A stretch of DNA of 64,000 nt, taken from positions 16,272,992-16,336,991 of the forward strand of contig OX326958.1 of assembly GCA_946800325.1 (NCBI GenBank). Reading direction: 5' to 3'. The DNA comes from Luzula sylvatica (lineage: Eukaryota > Streptophyta > Magnoliopsida > Poales > Juncaceae). Each line of letters starts with the position of its first letter. The stretch's first letter is position 1. Positions 52,443 to 63,900 of the stretch are shown piece after piece. The position numbers and the translations under genes are program-made. The notes under the pieces were generated by a model. That model saw nothing but the letters and a program-made list of their open reading frames with translations. It was not told the origin of the DNA and made no database searches.

Positions 52443-53062
52443 ATCTTGTTTTGAATCGAAAAACAAACTTTCTTAGTGTTTGTGAAATTTGGTGAAAAGT
52501 TATGTACTGAAAGATACGATACAAATGATCTAAAAACACGTTATTTGAACTCCTCAAAGCGTTAAAATCTTGTTTTGAATCGAAAAACAAACTTTCTTAG
52601 TGTTTGTGAAATTTGGTGAAACGTTATGTAGTAAAAGATACGATACAAATGATCTAGAAACACGTTATTTGAACTCCTCAAAGCGTTAAAATCTTGTTTT
52701 GAATCGAAAAACAAACTTTCTTAGTGTTTGTGAAATTTGGTGAAAAGTTATGTACTAAAAGATACGATACAAATGATCTAAAAACACGTTATTTGAACTC
52801 CTCAAAGCATTAAAATCTGGTTTTGAATCGAAAAACAAACTTTCTTAGTGTTTGTGAAATTTGGTGAAAAGTTATGTACTAAAAGATACGATACAAATGA
52901 TCTAAAAACACGTTATTTGAACTCCTCAAAGCGTTAAAATCTTGTTTTGAATCGAAAAACAAACTTTCTTAGTGTTTGTGAAATTTGGTGAAAAGTTATG
53001 TAGTAAAAGATACGATACAAATGATCTAGAAACACGTTATTTGAACTCCTCATAGCGTTAAA

Positions 53063-54302
53063 ATCTTGTTTTGAATCGAAAAACAAACTTTCTTAGTGTT
53101 TGTGAAATTTGGTGAAAAGTTATGTACTAAAAGATACGATACAAATGATCTAAAAACTTGTTATTTGAACACCTCAAAGCGTTAAAATCTTGTTTTGAAT
53201 CGAAAAACAAACTTTCTTAGTGTTTGTGAAATTTGGTGAAAAGTTATGTACTAAAAGATACGATACAAATGATCTAAAAACAAGTTATTTGAACTCCTCA
53301 AAGCGTTAAAATCTTGTTTTGAATCGAAAAACAAACTTTCTTAGTGTTTGTGAAATTTGGTGAAAAGTTATGTAGTAAAAGATACGATACAAATGATCTA
53401 GAAACACGTTATTTGAACTCCTCATAGCGTTAAAATCTTGTTTTGAATCGAAAAACAAACTTTCTTAGTGTTTGTGAAATTTGGTGAAAAGTTATGTACT
53501 AAAAGATACGATACAAATGATCTAAAACCACGTTATTTGAACTCCTCAAAGCGTTAAAATCTTGTTTTGAATCGAAAAACAAACTTTCTTAGTGTTTGTG
53601 AAATTTGGTGAAAAGTTATGTACTAAAAGATACTATACAAATGATCTAAAAACATGTTATTTGAACTCCTCAAAGCGTTAAAATCTTGTTTTGAATCGAA
53701 AAACAAACTTTCTTAGTGTTTGTGAAATTTGGTGAAAAGTTATGTACTAAAAGATACGATACAAATGATCTAAAAACTTGTTATTTGAACACCTCAAAGC
53801 GTTAAAATCTTGTTTTGAATCGAAAAACAAACTTTCTTAGTGTTTGTGAAATTTGGTGAAAAGTTATGTACTAAAAGATACGATACAAATGATCTAAAAA
53901 CAAGTTATTTGAACTCCTCAAAGCGTTAAAATCTTGTTTTGAATCGAAAAACAAACTTTCTTAGTGTTTGTGAAATTTGGTGAAAAGTTATGTAGTAAAA
54001 GATACGATACAAATGATCTAGAAACACGTTATTTGAACTCCTCATAGCGTTAAAATCTTGTTTTGAATCGAAAAACAAACTTTCTTAGTGTTTGTGAAAT
54101 TTGGTGAAAAGTTATGTACTAAAAGATACGATACAAATGATCTAAAACCACGTTATTTGAACTCCTCAAAGCGTTAAAATCTTGTTTTGAATCGAAAAAC
54201 AAACTTTCTTAGTGTTTGTGAAATTTGGTGAAAAGTTATGTACTAAAAGATACTATACAAATGATCTAAAAACATGTTATTTGAACTCCTCAAAGCGTTA
54301 AA
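53063..54302. repeat. 620-bp five-monomer tandem doublet C-D-B'-G-H (M429-M438)
   Basis: C D B' G H occurs at 53063-53682 and again at 53683-54302. Everywhere else outside this unit, H is followed by E or Eg, so H-to-C is a junction specific to this doublet. It is copied at 59635-60254 and 60255-60874 in the second 6572-bp copy. Confidence 0.82.
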
Positions 54303-54426
54303 ATCTTGTTTTGAATCGAAAAACAAACTTTCTTAGTGTTTGTGAAATTTGGTGAAAAGTTATGTACTAAAAGATACGATACAAATGATCTAAAAACACG
54401 TTATTTGAACTCCTCAAAGCGTTAAA

Positions 54427-57400
54427 ATCTGGTTTTGAATCGAAAAACAAACTTTCTTAGTGTTTGTGAAATTTGGTGAAAAGTTATGTACTGAAAGATA
54501 CGATACAAATGATCTAAAAACACGTTATTTGAACTCCTCAAAGCGTTAAAATCTTGTTTTGAATCGAAAAACAAACTTTCTTAGTGTTTGTGAAATTTGG
54601 TGAAACGTTATGTAGTAAAAGATACGATACAAATGATCTAGAAACACGTTATTTGAACTCCTCAAAGCGTTAAAATCTTGTTTTGAATCGAAAAACAAAC
54701 TTTCTTAGTGTTTGTGAAATTTGGTGAAAATTTATGTACTAAAAGATACGATACAAATGATCTAAAAACACGTTATTTGAACTCCTCAAAGCGTTAAAAT
54801 CTGGTTTTGAATCGAAAAACAAACTTTCTTAGTGTTTGTGAAATTTGGTGAAAAGTTATGTACTAAAAGATACGATACAAATGATCTAAAAACACGTTAT
54901 TTGAACTCCTCAAAGCGTTAAAATCTTGTTTTGAATCGAAAAACAAACTTTCTTAGTGTTTGTGAAATTTGGTGAAAAGTTATGTAGTAAAAGATACGAT
55001 ACAAATGATCTAGAAACACGTTATTTGAACTCCTCATAGCGTTAAAATCTTGTTTTGAATCGAAAAACAAACTTTCTTAGTGTTTGTGAAATTTGGTGAA
55101 AAGTTATGTACTAAAAGATACGATACAAATGATCTAAAAACTTGTTATTTGAACACCTCAAAGCGTTAAAATCTTGTTTTGAATCGAAAAACAAACTTTC
55201 TTAGTGTTTGTGAAATTTGGTGAAAAGTTATGTACTAAAAGATACGATACAAATGATCTAAAAACAAGTTATTTGAACTCCTCAAAGCGTTAAAATCTTG
55301 TTTTGAATCGAAAAACAAACTTTCTTAGTGTTTGTGAAATTTGGTGAAAAGTTATGTAGTAAAAGATACGATACAAATGATCTAGAAACACGTTATTTGA
55401 ACTCCTCATAGCGTTAAAATCTTGTTTTGAATCGAAAAACAAACTTTCTTAGTGTTTGTGAAATTTGGTGAAAAGTTATGTACTAAAAGATACGATACAA
55501 ATGATCTAAAACCACGTTATTTGAACTCCTCAAAGCGTTAAAATCTTGTTTTGAATCGAAAAACAAACTTTCTTAGTGTTTGTGAAATTTGGTGAAAAGT
55601 TATGTACTAAAAGATACTATACAAATGATCTAAAAACATGTTATTTGAACTCCTCAAAGCGTTAAAATCTTGTTTTGAATCGAAAAACAAACTTTCTTAG
55701 TGTTTGTGAAATTTGGTGAAAAGTTATGTACTAAAAGATACGATACAAATGATCTAAAAACACGTTATTTGAACTCCTCAAAGCGTTAAAATCTGGTTTT
55801 GAATCGAAAAACAAACTTTCTTAGTGTTTGTGAAATTTGGTGAAAAGTTATGTACTAAAAGATACGATACAAATGATCTAAAAACACGTTATTTGAACTC
55901 CTCAAAGCGTTAAAATCTGGTTTTGAATCGAAAAACAAACTTTCTTAGTGTTTGTGAAATTTGGCGAAAAGTTATGTAGTAAAAGATACGATACTAATGA
56001 TCTAGCAACACGTTATTTGAACTCCTCAAAGCGTTAAAATCTTGTTTTGAATCGAAAAACAAACTTTCTTAGTGTTTGTGAAATTTGGTGAAAAGTTATG
56101 TACTGAAAGATACGATACAAATGATCTAAAAACACGTTATTTGAACTCCTCAAAGCGTTAAAATCTTGTTTTGAATCGAAAAACAAACTTTCTTAGTGTT
56201 TGTGAAATTTGGTGAAAAGTTATGTAGTAAAAGATACGATACAAATGATCTAGAAACACGTTATTTGAACTCCTCAAAGCGTTAAAATCTTGTTTTGAAT
56301 CGAAAAACAAACTTTCTTAGTGTTTGTGAAATTTATTTAAAAGTTATGTACTAAAAGATACGATACAAATGATCTAAAAACACGTTATTTGAACTCCTCA
56401 AAGCGTTAAAATCTGGTTTTGAATCGAAAAACAAACTTTCTTAGTGTTTGTGAAATTTGGTGAAAAGTTATGTACTAAAAGATACGATACAAATGATCTA
56501 AAAACACGTTATTTGAACTCCTCAAAGCGTTAAAATCTGGTTTTGAATCGAAAAACAAACTTTCTTAGTGTTTGTGAAATTTGGCGAAAAGTTATGTAGT
56601 AAAAGATACGATACTAATGATCTAGGAACACGTTATTTGAACTCCTCAAAGCGTTAAAATCTTGTTTTGAATCGAAAAACAAACTTTCTTAGTGTTTGTG
56701 AAATTTGGTGAAAAGTTATGTACTGAAAGATACGATACAAATGATCTAAAAACACGTTATTTGAACTCCTCAAAGCGTTAAAATCTGGTTTTGAATCGAA
56801 AAACAAACTTTCTTAGTGTTTGTGAAATTTGGCGAAAAGTTATGTAGTAAAAGATACGATACTAATGATCTAGGAACACGTTATTTGAACTCCTCAAAGC
56901 GTTAAAATCTTGTTTTGAATCGAAAAACAAACTTTCTTAGTGTTTGTGAAATTTGGTGAAAAGTTATGTACTGAAAGATACGATACAAATGATCTAAAAA
57001 CACGTTATTTGAACTCCTCAAAGCGTTAAAATCTTGTTTTGAATCGAAAAACAAACTTTCTTAGTGTTTGTGAAATTTGGTGAAACGTTATGTAGTAAAA
57101 GATACGATACAAATGATCTAGAAACACGTTATTTGAACTCCTCAAAGCGTTAAAATCTTGTTTTGAATCGAAAAACAAACTTTCTTAGTGTTTGTGAAAT
57201 TTGGTGAAAAGTTATGTACTAAAAGATACGATACAAATGATCTAAAAACACGTTATTTGAACTCCTCAAAGCGTTAAAATCTGGTTTTGAATCGAAAAAC
57301 AAACTTTCTTAGTGTTTGTGAAATTTGGTGAAAAGTTATGTACTAAAAGATACGATACAAATGATCTAAAAACACGTTATTTGAACTCCTCAAAGCGTTA

Positions 57401-60400
57401 AAATCTTGTTTTGAATCGAAAAACAAACTTTCTTAGTGTTTGTGAAATTTGGTGAAAAGTTATGTAGTAAAAGATACGATACAAATGATCTAGAAACACG
57501 TTATTTGAACTCCTCATAGCGTTAAAATCTTGTTTTGAATCGAAAAACAAACTTTCTTAGTGTTTGTGAAATTTGGTGAAAAGTTATGTACTAAAAGATA
57601 CGATACAAATGATCTAAAAACTTGTTATTTGAACACCTCAAAGCGTTAAAATCTTGTTTTGAATCGAAAAACAAACTTTCTTAGTGTTTGTGAAATTTGG
57701 TGAAAAGTTATGTACTAAAAGATAAGATACAAGTGATCTAAAAACAAGTTATTTGAACTCCTCAAAGCGTTAAAATCTTGTTTTGAATCGAAAAACAAAC
57801 TTTCTTAGTGTTTGTGAAATTTGGTGAAAAGTTATGTAGTAAAAGATACGATACAAATGATCTAGAAACACGTTATTTGAACTCCTCATAGCGTTAAAAT
57901 CTTGTTTTGAATCGAAAAACAAACTTTCTTAGTGTTTGTGAAATTTGGTGAAAAGTTATGTACTAAAAGATACGATACAAATGATCTAAAACCACGTTAT
58001 TTGAACTCCTCAAAGCGTTAAAATCTTGTTTTGAATCGAAAAACAAACTTTCTTAGTGTTTGTGAAATTTGGTGAAAAGTTATGTACTAAAAGATACGAT
58101 ACAAATGATCTAAAAACAAGTTATTTGAACTCCTCAAAGCGTTAAAATCTTGTTTTGAATCGAAAAACAAACTTTCTTAGTGTTTGTGAAATTTGGTGAA
58201 AAGTTATGTACTGAAAGATACGATACAAATGATCTAAAAACACGTTATTTGAACTCCTCAAAGCGTTAAAATCTTGTTTTGAATCGAAAAACAAACTTTC
58301 TTAGTGTTTGTGAAATTTGGTGAAAAGTTATGTACTGAAAGATACGATACAAATGATCTAAAAACACGTTATTTGAACTCCTCAAAGCGTTAAAATCTTG
58401 TTTTGAATCGAAAAACAAACTTTCTTAGTGTTTGTGAAATTTGGTGAAAAGTTATGTACTGAAAGATACGATACAAATGATCTAAAAACACGTTATTTGA
58501 ACTCCTCAAAGCGTTAAAATCTTGTTTTGAATCGAAAAACAAACTTTCTTAGTGTTTGTGAAATTTGGTGAAAAGTTGTGTAGTAAAAGATACGATACAA
58601 ATGATCTAGAAACACGCTATTTGAACTCCTCAAAGCGTTAAAATCTTGTTTTGAATCGAAAAACAAACTTTCTTAGTGTTTGTGAAATTTGGTGAAAAGT
58701 TATGTACTAAAAGATACGATACAAATGATCTAAAAACAAGTTATTTGAACTCCTCAAAGCGTTAAAATCTTGTTTTGAATCGAAAAACAAACTTTCTTAG
58801 TGTTTGTGAAATTTGGTGAAAAGTTATGTACTGAAAGATACGATACAAATGATCTAAAAACACGTTATTTGAACTCCTCAAAGCGTTAAAATCTTGTTTT
58901 GAATCGAAAAACAAACTTTCTTAGTGTTTGTGAAATTTGGTGAAAAGTTGTGTAGTAAAAGATACGATACAAATGATCTAGAAACACGTTATTTGAACTC
59001 CTCAAAGCGTTAAAATCTTGTTTTGAATCGAAAAACAAACTTTCTTAGTGTTTGTGAAATTTGGTGAAAAGTTATGTACTGAAAGATACGATACAAATGA
59101 TCTAAAAACACGTTATTTGAACTCCTCAAAGCGTTAAAATCTTGTTTTGAATCGAAAAACAAACTTTCTTAGTGTTTGTGAAATTTGGTGAAACGTTATG
59201 TAGTAAAAGATACGATACAAATGATCTAGAAACACGTTATTTGAACTCCTCAAAGCGTTAAAATCTTGTTTTGAATCGAAAAACAAACTTTCTTAGTGTT
59301 TGTGAAATTTGGTGAAAAGTTATGTACTAAAAGATACGATACAAATGATCTAAAAACACGTTATTTGAACTCCTCAAAGCATTAAAATCTGGTTTTGAAT
59401 CGAAAAACAAACTTTCTTAGTGTTTGTGAAATTTGGTGAAAAGTTATGTACTAAAAGATACGATACAAATGATCTAAAAACACGTTATTTGAACTCCTCA
59501 AAGCGTTAAAATCTTGTTTTGAATCGAAAAACAAACTTTCTTAGTGTTTGTGAAATTTGGTGAAAAGTTATGTAGTAAAAGATACGATACAAATGATCTA
59601 GAAACACGTTATTTGAACTCCTCATAGCGTTAAAATCTTGTTTTGAATCGAAAAACAAACTTTCTTAGTGTTTGTGAAATTTGGTGAAAAGTTATGTACT
59701 AAAAGATACGATACAAATGATCTAAAAACTTGTTATTTGAACACCTCAAAGCGTTAAAATCTTGTTTTGAATCGAAAAACAAACTTTCTTAGTGTTTGTG
59801 AAATTTGGTGAAAAGTTATGTACTAAAAGATACGATACAAATGATCTAAAAACAAGTTATTTGAACTCCTCAAAGCGTTAAAATCTTGTTTTGAATCGAA
59901 AAACAAACTTTCTTAGTGTTTGTGAAATTTGGTGAAAAGTTATGTAGTAAAAGATACGATACAAATGATCTAGAAACACGTTATTTGAACTCCTCATAGC
60001 GTTAAAATCTTGTTTTGAATCGAAAAACAAACTTTCTTAGTGTTTGTGAAATTTGGTGAAAAGTTATGTACTAAAAGATACGATACAAATGATCTAAAAC
60101 CACGTTATTTGAACTCCTCAAAGCGTTAAAATCTTGTTTTGAATCGAAAAACAAACTTTCTTAGTGTTTGTGAAATTTGGTGAAAAGTTATGTACTAAAA
60201 GATACTATACAAATGATCTAAAAACATGTTATTTGAACTCCTCAAAGCGTTAAAATCTTGTTTTGAATCGAAAAACAAACTTTCTTAGTGTTTGTGAAAT
60301 TTGGTGAAAAGTTATGTACTAAAAGATACGATACAAATGATCTAAAAACTTGTTATTTGAACACCTCAAAGCGTTAAAATCTTGTTTTGAATCGAAAAAC

Positions 60401-60998
60401 AAACTTTCTTAGTGTTTGTGAAATTTGGTGAAAAGTTATGTACTAAAAGATACGATACAAATGATCTAAAAACAAGTTATTTGAACTCCTCAAAGCGTTA
60501 AAATCTTGTTTTGAATCGAAAAACAAACTTTCTTAGTGTTTGTGAAATTTGGTGAAAAGTTATGTAGTAAAAGATACGATACAAATGATCTAGAAACACG
60601 TTATTTGAACTCCTCATAGCGTTAAAATCTTGTTTTGAATCGAAAAACAAACTTTCTTAGTGTTTGTGAAATTTGGTGAAAAGTTATGTACTAAAAGATA
60701 CGATACAAATGATCTAAAACCACGTTATTTGAACTCCTCAAAGCGTTAAAATCTTGTTTTGAATCGAAAAACAAACTTTCTTAGTGTTTGTAAAATTTGG
60801 TGAAAAGTTATGTACTAAAAGATACTATACAAATGATCTAAAAACATGTTATTTGAACTCCTCAAAGCGTTAAAATCTTGTTTTGAATCGAAAAACAAAC
60901 TTTCTTAGTGTTTGTGAAATTTGGTGAAAAGTTATGTACTAAAAGATACGATACAAATGATCTAAAAACACGTTATTTGAACTCCTCAAAGCGTTAAA
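54427..60998. repeat. 6572-bp HOR, second copy (M440-M492, 53 monomers)
   Basis: All 53 classes and all five rare markers fall in the same slots as in 47855-54426, at a constant offset of 6572 bp with no indel. By eye I found only these differences: two bases in M455 (ATTTATTTAAAAG against ATTTGGTTAAAAG), one in M473 (CACGCTATT) and one in M491 (TGTAAAATTT). That is a very recent duplication, or strong homogenisation. Confidence 0.92.
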
Positions 60999-63900
60999 AT
61001 CTGGTTTTGAATCGAAAAACAAACTTTCTTAGTGTTTGTGAAATTTGGTGAAAAGTTATGTACTAAAAGATACGATACAAATGATCTAAAAACACGTTAT
61101 TTGAACTCCTCAAAGCGTTAAAATCTGGTTTTGAATCGAAAAACAAACTTTCTTAGTGTTTGTGAAATTTGGCGAAAAGTTATGTAGTAAAAGATACGAT
61201 ACTAATGATCTAGGAACACGTTATTTGAACTCCTCAAAGCGTTAAAATCTTGTTTTGAATCGAAAAACAAACTTTCTTAGTGTTTGTGAAATTTGGTGAA
61301 AAGTTATGTACTGAAAGATACGATACAAATGATCTAAAAACACGTTATTTGAACTCCTCAAAGCGTTAAAATCTTGTTTTGAATCGAAAAACAAACTTTC
61401 TTAGTGTTTGTGAAATTTGGTGAAACGTTATGTAGTAAAAGATACGATACAAATGATCTAGAAACACGTTATTTGAACTCCTCAAAGCGTTAAAATCTGG
61501 TTTTGAATCGAAAAACAAACTTTCTTAGTGTTTGTGAAATTTGGTGAAAAGTTATGTACTAAAAGATACGATACAAATGATCTAAAAACACGATATTTGA
61601 ACTCCTCAAAGCGTTAAAATCTGGTTTTGAATCGAAAAACAAACTTTCTTAGTGTTTGTGAAATTTGGCGAAAAGTTATGTAGTAAAAGATACGATACTA
61701 ATGATCTAGGAACACGTTATTTGAACTCCTCAAAGCGTTAAAATCTTGTTTTGAATCGAAAAACAAACTTTCTTAGTGTTTGTGAAATTTGGTGAAACGT
61801 TATGTAGTAAAAGATACGATACAAATGATCTAGAAACACGTTATTTGAACTCCTCAAAGCGTTAAAATCTGGTTTTGAATCGAAAAACAAACTTTCTTAG
61901 TGTTTGTGAAATTTGGTGAAAAGTTATGTACTAAAAGATACGATACAAATGATCTAAAAACACGTTATTTGAACTCCTCAAAGCGTTAAAATCTGGTTTT
62001 GAATCGAAAAACAAACTTTCTTAGTGTTTGTGAAATTTGGCGAAAAGTTATGTAGTAAAAGATACGATACTAATGATCTAGGAACACGTTATTTGAACTC
62101 CTCAAAGCGTTAAAATCTTGTTTTGAATCGAAAAACAAACTTTCTTAGTGTTTGTGAATTTTGGTGAAAAGTTATGTACTAAAAGATACGATACAAATGA
62201 TCTAAAAACAAGTTATTTGAACTCCTCAAAGCGTTAAAATCTTGTTTTGAATCGAAAAACAAACTTTCTTAGTGTTTGTGAAATTTGGTGAAAAGTTATG
62301 TAGTAAAAGATACGATACAAATGATCTAGAAACACGTTATTTGAACTCCTCATAGCGTTAAAATCTTGTTTTGAATCGAAAAACAAACTTTCTTAGTGTT
62401 TGTGAAATTTGGTGAAAAGTTATGTACTAAAAGATACGATACAAATGATCTAAAAACTTGTTATTTGAACACCTCAAAGCGTTAAAATCTTGTTTTGAAT
62501 CGAAAAACAAACTTTCTTAGTGTTTGTGAAATTTGGTGAAAAGTTATGTACTAAAAGATACGATACAAATGATCTAAAAACAAGTTATTTGAACTCCTCA
62601 AAGCGTTAAAATCTTGTTTTGAATCGAAAAACAAACTTTCTTAGTGTTTGTGAAATTTGGTGAAAAATTATGTACTGAAAGATACGATACAAATGATCTA
62701 AAAACACGTTATTTGAACTCCTCAAAGCGTTAAAATCTTGTTTTGAATCGAAAAACAAACTTTCTTAGTGTTTGTGAAATTTGGTGAAAAGTTGTGTAGT
62801 AAAAGATACGATACAAATGATCTAGAAACAAGTTATTTGAACTCCTCAAAGCGTTAAAATCTTGTTTTGAATCGAAAAACAAACTTTCTTAGTGTTTGTG
62901 AAATTTGGTGAAAAGTTATGTACTGAAAGATACGATACAAATGATCTAAAAACATGTTATTTGAACTCCTCAAAGCGTTAAAATCTTGTTTTGAATCGAA
63001 AAACAAACTTTCTTAGTGTTTGTGAAATTTGGTGAAACGTTATGTAGTAAAAGATACGATACAAATGATCTAGAAACACGTTATTTGAACTCCTCAAAGC
63101 GTTAAAATCTTGTTTTGAATCGAAAAACAAACTTTCTTAGTGTTTGTGAAATTTGGTGAAAAGTTATGTACTAAAATATACGATACAAATGATCTAAAAA
63201 CACGTTATTTGAACTCCTCAAAGCGTTAAAATCTGGTTTTGAATCGAAAAACAAACTTTCTTAGTGTTTGTGAAATTTGGTGAAAAGTTATGTACTAAAA
63301 GATACGATACAAATGATCTAAAAACACGTTATTTGAACTCCTCAAAGCGTTAAAATCTTGTTTTGAATCGAAAAACAAACTTTCTTAGTGTTTGTGAAAT
63401 TTGGTGAAAAGTTATGTAGTAAAAGATACGATACAAATGATCTAGAAACACGTTATTTGAACTCCTCATAGCGTTAAAATCTTGTTTTGAATCGAAAAAC
63501 AAACTTTCTTAGTGTTTGTGAAATTTGGTGAAAAGTTATGTACTAAAAGATACGATACAAATGATCTAAAAACTTGTTATTTGAACACCTCAAAGCGTTA
63601 AAATCTTGTTTTGAATCGAAAAACAAACTTTCTTAGTGTTTGTGAAATTTGGTGAAAAGTTATGTACTAAAAGATACGATACAAATGATCTAAAAACAAG
63701 TTATTTGAACTCCTCAAAGCGTTAAAATCTTGTTTTGAATCGAAAAACAAACTTTCTTAGTGTTTGTGAAATTTGGTGAAAAGTTATGTAGTAAAAGATA
63801 CGATACAAATGATCTAGAAACACGTTATTTGAACTCCTCATAGCGTTAAAATCTTGTTTTGAATCGAAAAACAAACTTTTTTAGTGTTTGTGAAATTTGG

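Larger units (their letters stand above)
47855..54426. repeat. 6572-bp HOR, first copy (M387-M439, 53 monomers)
   Basis: Order: A(G5) I E Eg B' C D B' G H E Eg F A B E Eg F A F A I E Eg B' C D B' G D A A A K D A K A I E Eg B' C D B' G H C D B' G H E. Rare markers are GAAAATTTA in M389, TAGCAAC in M399, GGTTAAAAG in M402, GATAAGATACAAGTG in M413 and GCATT in M426. The next copy follows directly. Internal sub-amplifications are annotated separately. Confidence 0.92.
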
